DNA from: JAKPCT01 sp029553165
Lineage (GTDB): Bacteria > Bacillota > UBA4882 > UBA8346
Assembly (NCBI GenBank): GCA_035359995.1
Contig: DAORZT010000001.1
Location: 32,962 to 96,961, forward strand
Direction of reading: 5' to 3'
Length of the DNA: 64,000 bases
In this document: piece by piece, positions 31,796-41,171 of the stretch
Numbering within the stretch: the first letter of the stretch is position 1
Layout of the letters: every line of letters starts with the position of its first letter
Notes under the pieces: model-generated
What the model was told of the DNA's origin: nothing
The model's input: only the letters and a program-made list of their open reading frames with translations
The model's database searches: none
Made by a program: the position numbers and the translations under genes

Positions 31796-32548
31796 ATGAA
31801 TACAGTTGATACATATCGAGAGTTTGCGCAATTTTATGATCTATACACCACTAATTTTAAGATCGATTTACCTCTATATCTTCATTATTGCAATGAACAT
31901 CACAACATCTTAGAAGTCGGTTGTGGCACGGGAAGGGTTCTAAACAGTCTTGCGGAGGCAGGATGTAAGGTTTTTGGCGTAGATATATCTGATGCGATGT
32001 TAGCAATAGCTGGACGAAAATTACAGGAACAGATTGGAAAGGGGACAATCCGATTAAAAAATTTCGATTTTTCGAATGGCCCTTTAGAAGAAGAATTTGA
32101 TCGTGTCCTGATTACATTTTATACATTGAATTATTTAATCGATGTTGACCAATGTCAAAGATTTATTCAAAATATAAAAAAGTCATTGAGTAACAATGGA
32201 TTAATACTAATTGATCTGTTTTATCCCAGATCTTTTCAAAATCCGGAGAGTAATGGAGTATGGTTTGAGAAAGATCTGGTTGTTGCTAATCAAACAATTA
32301 AGTTAAGGGATCAGCGGACTGTAATCAACAACATTGAGCGCCGCGTCCAGGAATATATTGCCCCGGATTGGGAGAAGCAGATTATTACTGAACGGAGATT
32401 TTATTCGAAGAAAGAAATTCAATTGATTTTAGAAAGATCCGGATTTAAAAATATTGAGTTTACAGATGGGTATCAAATTGATGGTTTTCATCAATTAAAC
32501 AGTTTGGAGACAGTTAAATCTAGTTTTGTAGTTAAGGCAGAAAAATAA
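31796..32548 (+). CDS. SAM-dependent methyltransferase (class I)
   Basis: 250 residues. Motif I LEVGCGTGRVLNSLAEAG is followed by an acidic strand end, VFGVDISDAML, and post-motif segments FDRVLITFYTLNYLID; it resembles the Methyltransf_25/11 group. Acceptor unknown. A short A/G-rich ribosome binding site precedes ATG 31796. It lies just outside the direct repeat that ends the ketosynthase operon, so a link to that pathway is possible but unsupported. The 260 bases after it contain AT-rich sequence and no gene that I can support. Confidence 0.8.
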   Translation: MNTVDTYREFAQFYDLYTTNFKIDLPLYLHYCNEHHNILEVGCGTGRVLNSLAEAGCKVFGVDISDAMLAIAGRKLQEQIGKGTIRLKNFDFSNGPLEEEFDRVLITFYTLNYLIDVDQCQRFIQNIKKSLSNNGLILIDLFYPRSFQNPESNGVWFEKDLVVANQTIKLRDQRTVINNIERRVQEYIAPDWEKQIITERRFYSKKEIQLILERSGFKNIEFTDGYQIDGFHQLNSLETVKSSFVVKAEK

Positions 32549-32808
32549 AGAATTTTTATAAATATATTTTTTAGGTTGGAATATACATTTGAATACTAGA
32601 ATGATTTTTCAATACGGCATCAAATCGATGTCGTATTTTTCTTGTGATAAATTTTGGCCAAAACAGAAGAAACAAATAGTTATATTGAAATCGACCAACC
32701 AATATATATATATTGTTTAAATTATTACAGCATTGTGTTTATAAAGGGGGGATGAGTTATTTCCCGGAAACCTGAATTTTAAAATTTTCAAAGAAGGGGG
32801 GAAGCGAA

Positions 32809-34287
32809 TTGGAAAGGTTTGATATTTTTAAAGATATCACCGAGCGTACCGGAGGAGACATCTATATTGGAGTTGTTGGTCCGGTACGGACAGGGAAGTC
32901 AACATTTATCAAGCGTTTTATGGAACAGATGGTTATCCCGAATATCGTTAATTCTTATGACCGCGAGCGTTCTCAGGATGAATTGCCGCAAAGCGGAAAC
33001 GGTCGGACGATCATGACGACCGAACCAAAGTTTGTCCCCAGCGAAGCCGTTGAGGTCCAAGTGGGAGAGAATATTAAATTCAAAGTACGAATGGTTGATT
33101 GTGTAGGATATGCTGTTGAAGGCGCCATTGGTTATCAGTCTGAAGATGGTCCGCGCATGGTTTATACGCCTTGGTATGAAGAGCCGATTAGTTTTGTTGA
33201 GGCAGCGGAGATTGGGACCCAAAAAGTCATCACCGACCATTCAACTGTAGGTTTAGTGGTTACAACCGATGGCAGTATTACTGATTTCCCGCGCGAGAGC
33301 TATCTTAACGCTGAGGAACGTGTCATCAATGAACTGAAAGCAATCGGGAAACCATTTGTGGTGTTATTAAACTCCGTTAATCCTGAAGATGCATGGACAG
33401 AACAATTAGTTGCTGAGCTGCAAGCAAAATACCAGGTACCGGTGATTGCCCTGAATTGTATGCAACTCAATCCCCGTCAAGTTGAGCAAATTATTCAGCA
33501 ACTGCTTTATATGTTCCCGTTACGCGAGATTAAAGTGGATTATCCCAATTGGATCGAGGAGTTGGATTTTGACCATTGGTTGCGGAGCAGGTTTGAAGAA
33601 GCGATCATCGCCGCTGTAGCTGATGTAGAGAAGGTCCGCGACATTGACCAGGTGGTAACTTCGTTAAAAACGGTCGAAGATGTCTCCGATGTGGTCTTGA
33701 AAGAGATTGATTTGGGTGAGGGATGCGCGCATATTGAAATGCTTTCGGAACGCTCCTTATTCTTTAAAGTGCTGGAGGAGATCTCCGGACTTACAGTTAA
33801 TGGCGATCATCACCTGATGCGGATCATGAAAGAACTGTCGGTAGCTAAGAAAGAGTATGATAAAGTTGCCGAGGCACTATTACAGGTTCGAGAAAAAGGT
33901 TATGGAATCGTCCAGCCAATATTGGATGAGCTCACTTTAGCGGAACCAGAATTGATCCGTCATGGTAACCGTTTTGGAGTGAAACTGAAAGCAAGTGCTC
34001 CTTCAATTCACATGATCAGAGCTGAGATTATTACCGAAGTAACCCCAATTGTCGGAACCGAAAAACAAGGTGAGGAGTTTGTTAAATACCTAACCGAAGA
34101 GTTTGAGAAGGATCCGGCCCGCATCTGGGAAACTGATTTCTTTGGTAAATCAATGTTTGATTTGGTCCGTGAGGGGATTCAGTCGAAACTCACGCAAATG
34201 CCGGAGAATGCTCAGGAAAAACTTCAGGAAACATTGTCAAAGATTATTAATGATGGTACTGGAGGATTGATCTGTATAATTCTTTAA
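32809..34287 (+). CDS. spoIVA: Stage IV sporulation protein A (spore coat ATPase)
   Basis: 492 residues, the standard length. SpoIVA polymerises on the forespore surface to form the basement layer of the coat, using ATP. The N-terminus FDIFKDITERTGGDIYIGVV is nearly invariant in the family; Walker A GPVRTGKST is at residues 24-32, a TRAFAC-like DCVGYAV follows, and the C-terminal GTGGLICIIL anchor is present. TTG start with a G-rich ribosome binding site upstream. The spoIVA-hup order matches Bacillus subtilis. Expected to be under the mother-cell factor SigmaE, but I could not place a convincing SigmaE promoter. Confidence 0.96.
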   Translation: MERFDIFKDITERTGGDIYIGVVGPVRTGKSTFIKRFMEQMVIPNIVNSYDRERSQDELPQSGNGRTIMTTEPKFVPSEAVEVQVGENIKFKVRMVDCVGYAVEGAIGYQSEDGPRMVYTPWYEEPISFVEAAEIGTQKVITDHSTVGLVVTTDGSITDFPRESYLNAEERVINELKAIGKPFVVLLNSVNPEDAWTEQLVAELQAKYQVPVIALNCMQLNPRQVEQIIQQLLYMFPLREIKVDYPNWIEELDFDHWLRSRFEEAIIAAVADVEKVRDIDQVVTSLKTVEDVSDVVLKEIDLGEGCAHIEMLSERSLFFKVLEEISGLTVNGDHHLMRIMKELSVAKKEYDKVAEALLQVREKGYGIVQPILDELTLAEPELIRHGNRFGVKLKASAPSIHMIRAEIITEVTPIVGTEKQGEEFVKYLTEEFEKDPARIWETDFFGKSMFDLVREGIQSKLTQMPENAQEKLQETLSKIINDGTGGLICIIL

Positions 34288-34332
34288 ACAATCAGTGTAA
34301 AAGTTTTTCAATAATAATCAACTGTTTTAATG

Positions 34333-34359
34333 AATGGTCTCAAAAAAGACCATTTTTTT
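34333..34359 (+). terminator. Terminator after spoIVA
   Basis: AATGGTCT/AGACCATT stem (34333-34340, 34347-34354) with a loop of A and a T run. The remainder of the 308-base spoIVA-hup gap is AT-rich with no further feature that I can support. Confidence 0.85.
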
Positions 34360-34595
34360 ATTTTTGGGCTCACTTCTGAAAAAATTTTTTTGAAAAATTT
34401 AGATTTTTATAACGTGTTTAGCTGGGCTTTTGCCGGAAGTGTTGATATTTCTTGAAAAAACTTATGATTTTTTGTTTGAAAAGCAGGAGTTAAGGGAAAA
34501 ATCTAGAATAAAGTTTATTATTAAAGCTTCCATGATATACCTTAGAGATTAATTAAAATTCTTTCCATTTTTTTGGAAGGAGGTGACTAGTTTAA

Positions 34596-34874
34596 ATGAC
34601 CAAAACCGAACTCATCGATAAAGTTGCCGAAAAAAGCGGTTTAACCAAGAAGGATTCTGGCAAAGCAGTTGATGCAGTTTTTGCCGCTATGACTCAAGCA
34701 TTGGCTAAAGGGGATAAAGTTCAATTAGTTGGCTTTGGAAGCTTTGAAGTTCGTAAGCGTGAAGCCCGCAAAGGACGCAACCCTCAAACCGGAGCTGAAA
34801 TCAAAATTGCTGCTAGAAAGGTTCCAGTATTTAAAGCTGGTAAAGCTTTAAAAGATGCTGTTGCTAAGAAGTAA
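34596..34874 (+). CDS. hup: DNA-binding protein HU
   Basis: 92 residues, a typical HU homodimer subunit that bends DNA and compacts the nucleoid. Conserved text: MTKTELIDKVAEKSGLTKKD, VQLVGFGSFEVRKREARKGRNPQTG (the DNA-inserting arm with Arg-Asn-Pro) and PVFKAGKALKDAV. A long ribosome binding site AAGGAGGTGACT precedes ATG 34596. Single-gene unit with its own terminator. Confidence 0.96.
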   Translation: MTKTELIDKVAEKSGLTKKDSGKAVDAVFAAMTQALAKGDKVQLVGFGSFEVRKREARKGRNPQTGAEIKIAARKVPVFKAGKALKDAVAKK

Positions 34875-34895
34875 TAAAGATTTTTAAGAATTTAT

Positions 34896-34925
34896 GAATG
34901 GATCCGAATGGGTCCATTCTTTTTT
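34896..34925 (+). terminator. Terminator after hup
   Basis: GAATGGATCC/GGGTCCATTC stem (34896-34905, 34910-34919) with one wobble pair, then T residues. Confidence 0.85.
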
Positions 34926-34980
34926 ATGTTCTTATCAAATAGGGCATTGAATAATCTTAATCACAGGGAGGGATTATTCA

Positions 34981-35733
34981 ATGAAAGTGATTGTAGTCCG
35001 AAGATTTGTAGCAATCTCTTTTTTGTTAGTCTTGGTATTTGGATTGGGTTTCTTTTCAGGACGGATGAGTTTACCGACAATGTCTAATGGTTTTTTACTA
35101 AGTAAAGAAATGCCGATCTTTTATGTTGAAACAAAGGGTCCGGCAGTCTGTCTGACTTTCGATATTAGTTGGGGCGAAAAGACGTTACCGTTGGTCTTAA
35201 AAGTATTAAAAGAACATCAGGTACCGGCGACTTTTTTTATCTCCAGTCCTTGGGCGGTCAGGCATCCTGAAGCTGTAAAATCGATTTATAACGATGGTCA
35301 TGAAATTGCTAGCCATGGTGACCGTCATATTAATTTAAGCCAGTATTCGAAGGAAGAAATTTGGCAAAACATTGATAAAGCCCACCGGGAATTGCTAACT
35401 ATTGTTGACAAAGTAGTACCTTATTTCCGCCCTCCCAATGGCGACTATGATGATTTGGTAATTCATACCGCACGGGAATTAGGTTATGAGACTATTATCT
35501 GGGCAATTGATACTCTTGACTGGAAGAACCCGGGTCCTGAATATATGGTCAACCGGATTCTGACGAAAGCGTTTCCGGGCGCAATTATTCTGTGTCACGC
35601 TAGTGATTCCAGCAAACAGATCCATCTGGCGCTTCCAAGCATGATTCAGGGATTGAGAAAGAAAGGATATAAGTTAGTATTATTATCAGAATTAATGCGG
35701 GATGGTAATCCGGCCCGCAATGATCCGCGCTAG
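34981..35733 (+). CDS. Polysaccharide deacetylase, PdaB-like
   Basis: 250 residues. An N-terminal signal anchor (about residues 8-28) precedes a NodB-type carbohydrate esterase 4 domain. The first motif is LTFDISWGEKT, with Ile-Ser in place of the usual Asp-Gly; this is the form seen in the sporulation protein PdaB/YlxY. The metal His pair is in SHGDRH, the third motif is FRPPNGDYDD, and the C-terminal LCHASD supplies the last His. Likely acts on cell-wall or cortex glycan outside the membrane. Because the first catalytic Asp is missing, true deacetylase activity is uncertain. Good AGGGAGG before ATG 34981. Confidence 0.8.
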   Translation: MKVIVVRRFVAISFLLVLVFGLGFFSGRMSLPTMSNGFLLSKEMPIFYVETKGPAVCLTFDISWGEKTLPLVLKVLKEHQVPATFFISSPWAVRHPEAVKSIYNDGHEIASHGDRHINLSQYSKEEIWQNIDKAHRELLTIVDKVVPYFRPPNGDYDDLVIHTARELGYETIIWAIDTLDWKNPGPEYMVNRILTKAFPGAIILCHASDSSKQIHLALPSMIQGLRKKGYKLVLLSELMRDGNPARNDPR

Positions 35734-35764
35734 TCAGGAGCAAATTGGAGCTCCTGATTTTTTT
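35734..35764 (+). terminator. Terminator after the deacetylase
   Basis: Perfect 8-bp stem TCAGGAGC/GCTCCTGA (35734-35741, 35750-35757), then seven T with a G. Confidence 0.85.
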
Positions 35765-35792
35765 GATTATTGTTAAATATTTATGTTATAAT
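35763..35792 (+). promoter_or_regulatory. Promoter of lepB
   Basis: TTGATT (35763-35768), 18-base spacer, and TATAAT (35787-35792) preceded by TGT, giving an extended -10. Leader of about 75 bases to the lepB start. Confidence 0.6.
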
Positions 35793-35866
35793 TATTGGGT
35801 GCAATTTTTTTGAGTAATTTACGTTTTACCAATAGGATTAAAATTTATTTGGTGATGGGGGAAAAG

Positions 35867-36439
35867 ATGTCAAAGCAAAAACCGAAATCTAAACAAAAGG
35901 ATCAAAATGAACCTTATTCAATGAAGAAGTTTTTCAGGGATGTTATTGAAGTAGTAGTTCCGGCAGTGATCTTATTTTTAATTATTAATCAGTTCTTTTT
36001 GGAGTCTCGTTATGTACCGTCTCCTTCAATGGTGCCCACAATTCAGGTTCAAGATCGTTTTTTGTCCAATAAAACCGCCTACTGGTCTTCCGGTCCTAAA
36101 CGTTACGACATTATAATTTTCAAACCACCGGCCAGTGCCGGTTCCAAAGATGATTTTGTGAAGCGGGTGATTGGGCTTTCCGGAGAGACGATTCAGATCC
36201 AAAACGGCGTTGTCTATATCAATAATCAACCGCTTGATGAGCCGTATATTTCACCGGAACGGGCACCGATTGCTGATTTTGGTCCATATATTATTCCCGA
36301 TGGTGAAGTCTTTGTTATGGGGGACAATCGCAACTTCAGCCGCGATAGCCGGGAATGGGGCACTGTTCCAATCAAGAATATTAAAGGTAAAGCATGGTGG
36401 CGTTTTTGGCCGCTTGATAATATTGGAATAATCAAATAA
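35867..36439 (+). CDS. lepB: Signal peptidase I
   Basis: Membrane-bound serine protease that removes signal peptides from secreted proteins. 190 residues: one N-terminal transmembrane helix (about 27-44), catalytic Ser54 in PSPSMVPT, and general base Lys99 in DDFVKRVIGL; GDNRNFSRDSREWG forms the last conserved box. ATG 35867 has GGGGG 5 bases before it; an in-frame upstream start at 35795 overlaps the promoter and is rejected. The ABC-F gene follows after 30 bases. Confidence 0.94.
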   Translation: MSKQKPKSKQKDQNEPYSMKKFFRDVIEVVVPAVILFLIINQFFLESRYVPSPSMVPTIQVQDRFLSNKTAYWSSGPKRYDIIIFKPPASAGSKDDFVKRVIGLSGETIQIQNGVVYINNQPLDEPYISPERAPIADFGPYIIPDGEVFVMGDNRNFSRDSREWGTVPIKNIKGKAWWRFWPLDNIGIIK

Positions 36440-36469
36440 TCGCAATTTTAACAGGCAAGGAAATGAAAG

Positions 36470-38383
36470 ATGGCTTTATTACAGGTTGAGAACTTAGAAA
36501 AATTTTATGGCGCAACGGCAATCTTAAAAGGGATTAATTTAGAGATTAATCATGGCGAGAAATGGGCTTTAGTCGGACGCAATGGTTGTGGTAAGACTAC
36601 ATTGATCAACATTTTAACCAAAATTGAAGATTATGATCGTGGTGAAGTAAGGTGGGCTCAAAACTGCCGGATTGGCTACTTACCGCAACAACCGGTCTTT
36701 GATAGTGAAAAATCAATCTATCATGAGTTACGTTCGGTTTTTAAGGATTTAGACCACCTGCAACAACGAATCAATAATTTGCAGGAACAGATGAATACCC
36801 CCGGGATTAGCCAGGAAGAACTTGATAGTCTGATCAATGAGTTTCACCGGTTGAACGAAGAATTTGAAACTGCCGGTGGATATCAGATCGAAGGCCGAAT
36901 TCAAGGAGTATTGCGCGGGTTGGGATTTCCAACCGACCGTTGGAATGACTCGGCAGTTATTATGAGTGGTGGCGAAAAGACCAGATTGGCGCTTGCGAAA
37001 TTATTGTTGCTGGAAAATGATCTTTTGATCTTGGACGAACCCACTAACTATCTTGATTTGGCAGCAGTGGAGTGGTTGGAAAACTTTTTGGCGGATTATC
37101 AAGGAGCGGTATTATTAGTATCACACGATCGCCATTTTCTCAATAAAGTAGTCCAAGGTTTTTTGGAGATCGAATTTGGCAAAGTCAAGCGTTATAAGGG
37201 TAATTATACAGCGTATCGCCAACAGAAAGAGGAACAGTTAAAGGCTCAAACCAAAGCATATCTCAAACAAGCTAAAGAGTTGGCCCGGTTGGAGAGGTTT
37301 GTGCGCGAAGCGGGAGCCGGTGAGAAGATCAAACGGAAAGCCCATAGTATTGAGAAACGGCTTGCCAAAGAAGAAAGAATCGAAAAACCAAAAATCAATG
37401 ATAAAACAATGCTTCTTAAATTTGAAACTAACAGTAAAAGCTCACGCAATGTATTACAGATCGAAAATCTGGCTAAAAAGTATGATAATAAAGTAATTTT
37501 AAATAATGCCAGCTTTCAATTGGAAGCAGGCGATAAAGTAGGCCTGATTGGCCCCAATGGAGTGGGGAAGACAACCTTATTACGGATGATTTTGGGGTTT
37601 GAAAAGCCGGATCAAGGGTTATTAAGACTTGGATATGAGGTATACCCAGGGTATTTTAGTCAAATTGAGGACGAGTCTGATTTGGAGGGGACCCCCTTTT
37701 CCCAGTTGGTTAACGCATTTGACCTTGATAATACTGAAGCCCGGACTATTCTGGGACATTTTTTATTCAGTGGCGAAGATGTTTTTAAACAAGTTAAGGA
37801 TCTAAGTGGTGGTGAAAGAAGACGGTTAGGCTTGATCAAATTGATGCTTTCACCGGCAAATTTTCTGATCCTGGATGAGCCTACCAACCATTTGGATTTG
37901 GATTCAATCGAGGTTATTGAAGAGGCGCTTGCGGGCTATGATGGTACCATAATGGTCGTTTCACATGACCGCTATTTTTTGGAGCGGGTGGTTGACCGTT
38001 ATATTGCGATAATCGACGGTGAGCTGTTCCATTTTGAATCTTATAACGATTACCATAACTATATTACTGCGCAGGAATCACCGGCAGCAAATAAACGCCA
38101 GAACGTAACGAAATCAGATGCTCAGTTACAACGGGAACAGAGTAAGGAGTTACAGCGTCAACTTCGGCGGGCACAGCGTAATTTGGCAGAAGTTGAAACC
38201 GAGATTAATAATTTAGAGCTTCGCAAGGACGAGCTCTATAACTTATTAAATGATCCACAGCTTCATGCCGATTATATAAAGAGTATGGAACTTAGTAAGG
38301 AGTTGGAAACGATCGACCAAACCTTAAATGAACTCTACCAGAAGTGGGAAGAATTGCAGAATTTGATCGCTGCGGAATTTTGA
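36470..38383 (+). CDS. ABC-F family ATPase
   Basis: 637 residues: two ABC domains with Walker A VGRNGCGKTT (about residue 36) and IGPNGVGKTT, signature sequences MSGGEKTRLALAK and LSGGERRRLGLIK, Walker B LLILDEPTNYLDL and FLILDEPTNHLDL, and no membrane segment. A charged linker lies between the domains, and a C-terminal coiled coil spans about residues 545-637, as in YdiF/Uup-type members. ABC-F proteins act on the ribosome (translation factor or antibiotic protection) rather than in transport. Which subtype this is cannot be fixed here. Confidence 0.9.
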   Translation: MALLQVENLEKFYGATAILKGINLEINHGEKWALVGRNGCGKTTLINILTKIEDYDRGEVRWAQNCRIGYLPQQPVFDSEKSIYHELRSVFKDLDHLQQRINNLQEQMNTPGISQEELDSLINEFHRLNEEFETAGGYQIEGRIQGVLRGLGFPTDRWNDSAVIMSGGEKTRLALAKLLLLENDLLILDEPTNYLDLAAVEWLENFLADYQGAVLLVSHDRHFLNKVVQGFLEIEFGKVKRYKGNYTAYRQQKEEQLKAQTKAYLKQAKELARLERFVREAGAGEKIKRKAHSIEKRLAKEERIEKPKINDKTMLLKFETNSKSSRNVLQIENLAKKYDNKVILNNASFQLEAGDKVGLIGPNGVGKTTLLRMILGFEKPDQGLLRLGYEVYPGYFSQIEDESDLEGTPFSQLVNAFDLDNTEARTILGHFLFSGEDVFKQVKDLSGGERRRLGLIKLMLSPANFLILDEPTNHLDLDSIEVIEEALAGYDGTIMVVSHDRYFLERVVDRYIAIIDGELFHFESYNDYHNYITAQESPAANKRQNVTKSDAQLQREQSKELQRQLRRAQRNLAEVETEINNLELRKDELYNLLNDPQLHADYIKSMELSKELETIDQTLNELYQKWEELQNLIAAEF

Positions 38384-38637
38384 GCAACAATTTAGTCGGG
38401 TTTTAAAGATTCTCATTTAATTTGGATGTTTCACCATTAATTACTGAAAGGATCTTTTTTTAAAAAAGCGAATTAGTTTCTGAATTCTATTATTTTTTTG
38501 TTTCCGTTCCGAAAGAACAGTATTCTTTGATTTGCTGGTTATTTTTGAAAGATTAACAACATTGTTTAGGTAAGGAGCCATTGTATTGCGTAACATTAAA
38601 TCAGTTGGTTTTATTGCAAAAATGGAGGTGGTATCAG

Positions 38638-41004
38638 TTGTTAAATGCAGGTAATCCAGAGCGTGAGACCGCCCCTTTTAAAGAGACACTCCCTTTATTG
38701 CCATTACGAGGTATGATCGTATTTCCTTATATGGTTGTGCCACTTGATGTTGGTAGAGAAAAATCAATCAGTGCTCTTGAAGAGGCAATGGTGAATGAGC
38801 GTTTAATTGTACTGGCTGCACAACGTCAAGCTAAGTTAAACGACCCAAATACCGAAGATATTTATAATATTGGAACCTTGGCTGAGATTAAACAACTGCT
38901 GAAGCTGCCGGATGGTACGATTCGTGTTTTGGTTGAAGGGATTTGTCGGGTCAATATTGTCGAGTATCTTCAGGTAGAGCCACATCACCGGGTGCGGGTT
39001 ACATTTATGGTGGAGACTGAAGAAAAGGGTAATGAAACCGAAGCTTTAATGCGGACGACTCTCTTTCAATTTGAACAATATATCAAATTAGGAAAGAAAG
39101 TGCCTCCGGAAGTATTGAGTTCGGTTGCTAATATTGATGATCCCGGCAGACTGGCAGATATTATTGCTTCCCACCTTAATCTCAAAGTGGAAGAAAAACA
39201 ATTAATCTTAGAGGCGGATTCAGCCCGAAAACGATTGGAAGTTCTTTGTGGTTTCTTAGTAAAAGAGATTGATATTTTAGAGATTGAACGTAAGATTCAT
39301 GTTCGGGTCCGGAAACAGATGGAGAAGACCCAACGCGAATATTATCTCCGGGAACAGATGAAAGCCATTCAAAAAGAGCTAGGCGATGCTGATGAACGGG
39401 CTGCCGAAGTTGAAGAGTTAAAGGCGAGACTGGCTGAATTACAACTACCTAAAGAAGCAGACGAAAAGGTAAAGAAAGAGATTGACCGTTTAGCCAAAAT
39501 GCCTCCAATGGCAGCTGAGGCAGTTGTTGTCCGCAACTATATTGATTGGGTTTTGTCCTTACCATGGAATATTGAGACTGAAGACTGTCTGGATGTCAAT
39601 CTGGCAGAGGAGATCTTAAACGAGGACCATTATGGTCTTGAAAAAGTAAAGGAACGTATTTTAGAGTATTTGGCTGTTTGTCAGTTGACGAAACAGTTAA
39701 AAGGACCAATTTTGTGTTTGATTGGACCGCCGGGAGTTGGCAAGACTTCGTTGGCAAAATCAGTGGCGCGGGCCTTAAACCGGAAGTTTGTCCGTTTTTC
39801 ACTCGGTGGTGTGCGTGATGAAGCAGAGATCAGAGGACACCGGCGCACTTATGTTGGTGCCATGCCTGGTAAAATTATTCAAATCCTGAAACAAGCCGGC
39901 TCGAAAAATCCGGTCATTTTACTTGATGAGATTGATAAGATGAGTATGGATTTTCGGGGTGACCCATCTTCGGCATTGTTGGAAGTATTAGATCCGGAAC
40001 AGAATAATGCGTTTGGTGATCATTATCTTGAACTCACCTTTGATCTTTCAAAAGTGCTCTTTATCACAACGGCTAACACCTATCATGGGATTCCGCGTCC
40101 GTTGTTAGACCGGATGGAGGTTATTAACCTTACCGGTTATACCGAAGAAGAGAAAGTGGAGATCGCGAAGCGGCATCTATTACCCAAACAAGCTAAGGAA
40201 CATGGTTTGACTGATAAAACTTTAATAATGCCAGAGCCAATTATCCGTCAAATTATTAATGGCTATACCCGCGAATCCGGGGTTCGTAATCTGGAACGGC
40301 AGTTGGCAACGGTTTGCCGTAAGTCGGCAAAAGAGATTGTCCAAAATTCGAAGAAGGTAGTTCGGCTTGGCAAGAACAATCTGCAGAAATTTTTAGGAGC
40401 GCCTAAATACCGTCATAATATGGCTGAAGAACAGGATCAAATTGGTGTAACCACTGGTTTGGCATGGACCGAGGTTGGCGGTGACATTTTAATGGTCGAA
40501 GTATCAGTAGTTAAAGGTAAAGGCCATTTGCTGCTTACCGGAAAGTTGGGCGAAGTAATGCGGGAATCTGCTCAGGCTGCATTCAGTTATATTCGCAGTC
40601 GGGCTAATGAGCTTGGGATTGAAGAAGATTTTTATGAACGTTATGACCTTCATATTCATGTTCCGGAAGGCGCGATTCCTAAGGACGGTCCTTCAGCCGG
40701 GATTACGATTGCAACCGCAATTGTATCAGCCTTAACCGGACGTCCAACCCGCAAAGATGTGGCAATGACCGGAGAGATAACCTTACGGGGAAGAGTTCTG
40801 CCAATCGGCGGTTTAAAGGAAAAGATCTTAGCAGCGCATCGTGGCGGAATTAAGAAGGTCTTGGTACCGAAGGATAATGCTAAAGATCTTGAAGAAATTC
40901 CGGCCAATATTGCTAAAAACATCAAGATTGTCCTGGTTGAGTCGATGGATGAGGTTTGGAATGAAGCCTTGGTACCGAAGATGCAGGTTGTGTCAGTGTG
41001 TTAA
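38638..41004 (+). CDS. lon: ATP-dependent protease La
   Basis: 788 residues, standard for LonA. N-terminal substrate domain (LPLLPLRGMIVFPYMVVPL), AAA+ module with Walker A IGPPGVGKTSLAKS and Walker B VILLDEIDKM, and C-terminal Ser-Lys protease domain with PKDGPSAGITIA (nucleophile Ser) and the later EKILAAHRGGIKKVLVP Lys. TTG 38638 is chosen, 7 bases after GGAGGTG (38624-38630); an in-frame upstream TTG at 38581 has no ribosome binding site within the usual distance. No CIRCE or CtsR-type heat-shock operator was seen in the 254 bases upstream. Confidence 0.95.
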   Translation: MLNAGNPERETAPFKETLPLLPLRGMIVFPYMVVPLDVGREKSISALEEAMVNERLIVLAAQRQAKLNDPNTEDIYNIGTLAEIKQLLKLPDGTIRVLVEGICRVNIVEYLQVEPHHRVRVTFMVETEEKGNETEALMRTTLFQFEQYIKLGKKVPPEVLSSVANIDDPGRLADIIASHLNLKVEEKQLILEADSARKRLEVLCGFLVKEIDILEIERKIHVRVRKQMEKTQREYYLREQMKAIQKELGDADERAAEVEELKARLAELQLPKEADEKVKKEIDRLAKMPPMAAEAVVVRNYIDWVLSLPWNIETEDCLDVNLAEEILNEDHYGLEKVKERILEYLAVCQLTKQLKGPILCLIGPPGVGKTSLAKSVARALNRKFVRFSLGGVRDEAEIRGHRRTYVGAMPGKIIQILKQAGSKNPVILLDEIDKMSMDFRGDPSSALLEVLDPEQNNAFGDHYLELTFDLSKVLFITTANTYHGIPRPLLDRMEVINLTGYTEEEKVEIAKRHLLPKQAKEHGLTDKTLIMPEPIIRQIINGYTRESGVRNLERQLATVCRKSAKEIVQNSKKVVRLGKNNLQKFLGAPKYRHNMAEEQDQIGVTTGLAWTEVGGDILMVEVSVVKGKGHLLLTGKLGEVMRESAQAAFSYIRSRANELGIEEDFYERYDLHIHVPEGAIPKDGPSAGITIATAIVSALTGRPTRKDVAMTGEITLRGRVLPIGGLKEKILAAHRGGIKKVLVPKDNAKDLEEIPANIAKNIKIVLVESMDEVWNEALVPKMQVVSVC

Positions 41005-41009
41005 AAGCA

Positions 41010-41034
41010 AACGGGGGGTAATCCTCCGTTTTTT
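41010..41034 (+). terminator. Terminator after lon
   Basis: AACGG..GG stem with CC..CCGTT (41010-41017, 41023-41030), one wobble, then six T. Confidence 0.75.
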
Positions 41035-41171
41035 ATTTCGGGTGGATTTTGATAAACGTTAATGACAAACCTCCGGTAGAGTAATATAATAATGCTTGGG
41101 TAGTAATTGCTGGATTTTGCAATCAGTACCCAGTTTTAAATCGTGATTATATTTTTAAGGAGATTGACCAA

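Noticed and set aside
32752..32775. Seven-codon frame (MSYFPET) with a strong G-rich ribosome binding site before spoIVA
   Set aside because: Too short to support as a gene; the G-rich tract is plausible by chance in a mother-cell leader and no regulatory codons are seen.
38384..38637. Possible heat-shock operator before lon
   Set aside because: No CIRCE (TTAGCACTC) or CtsR-type direct repeat is present; only short AT-rich partial repeats.
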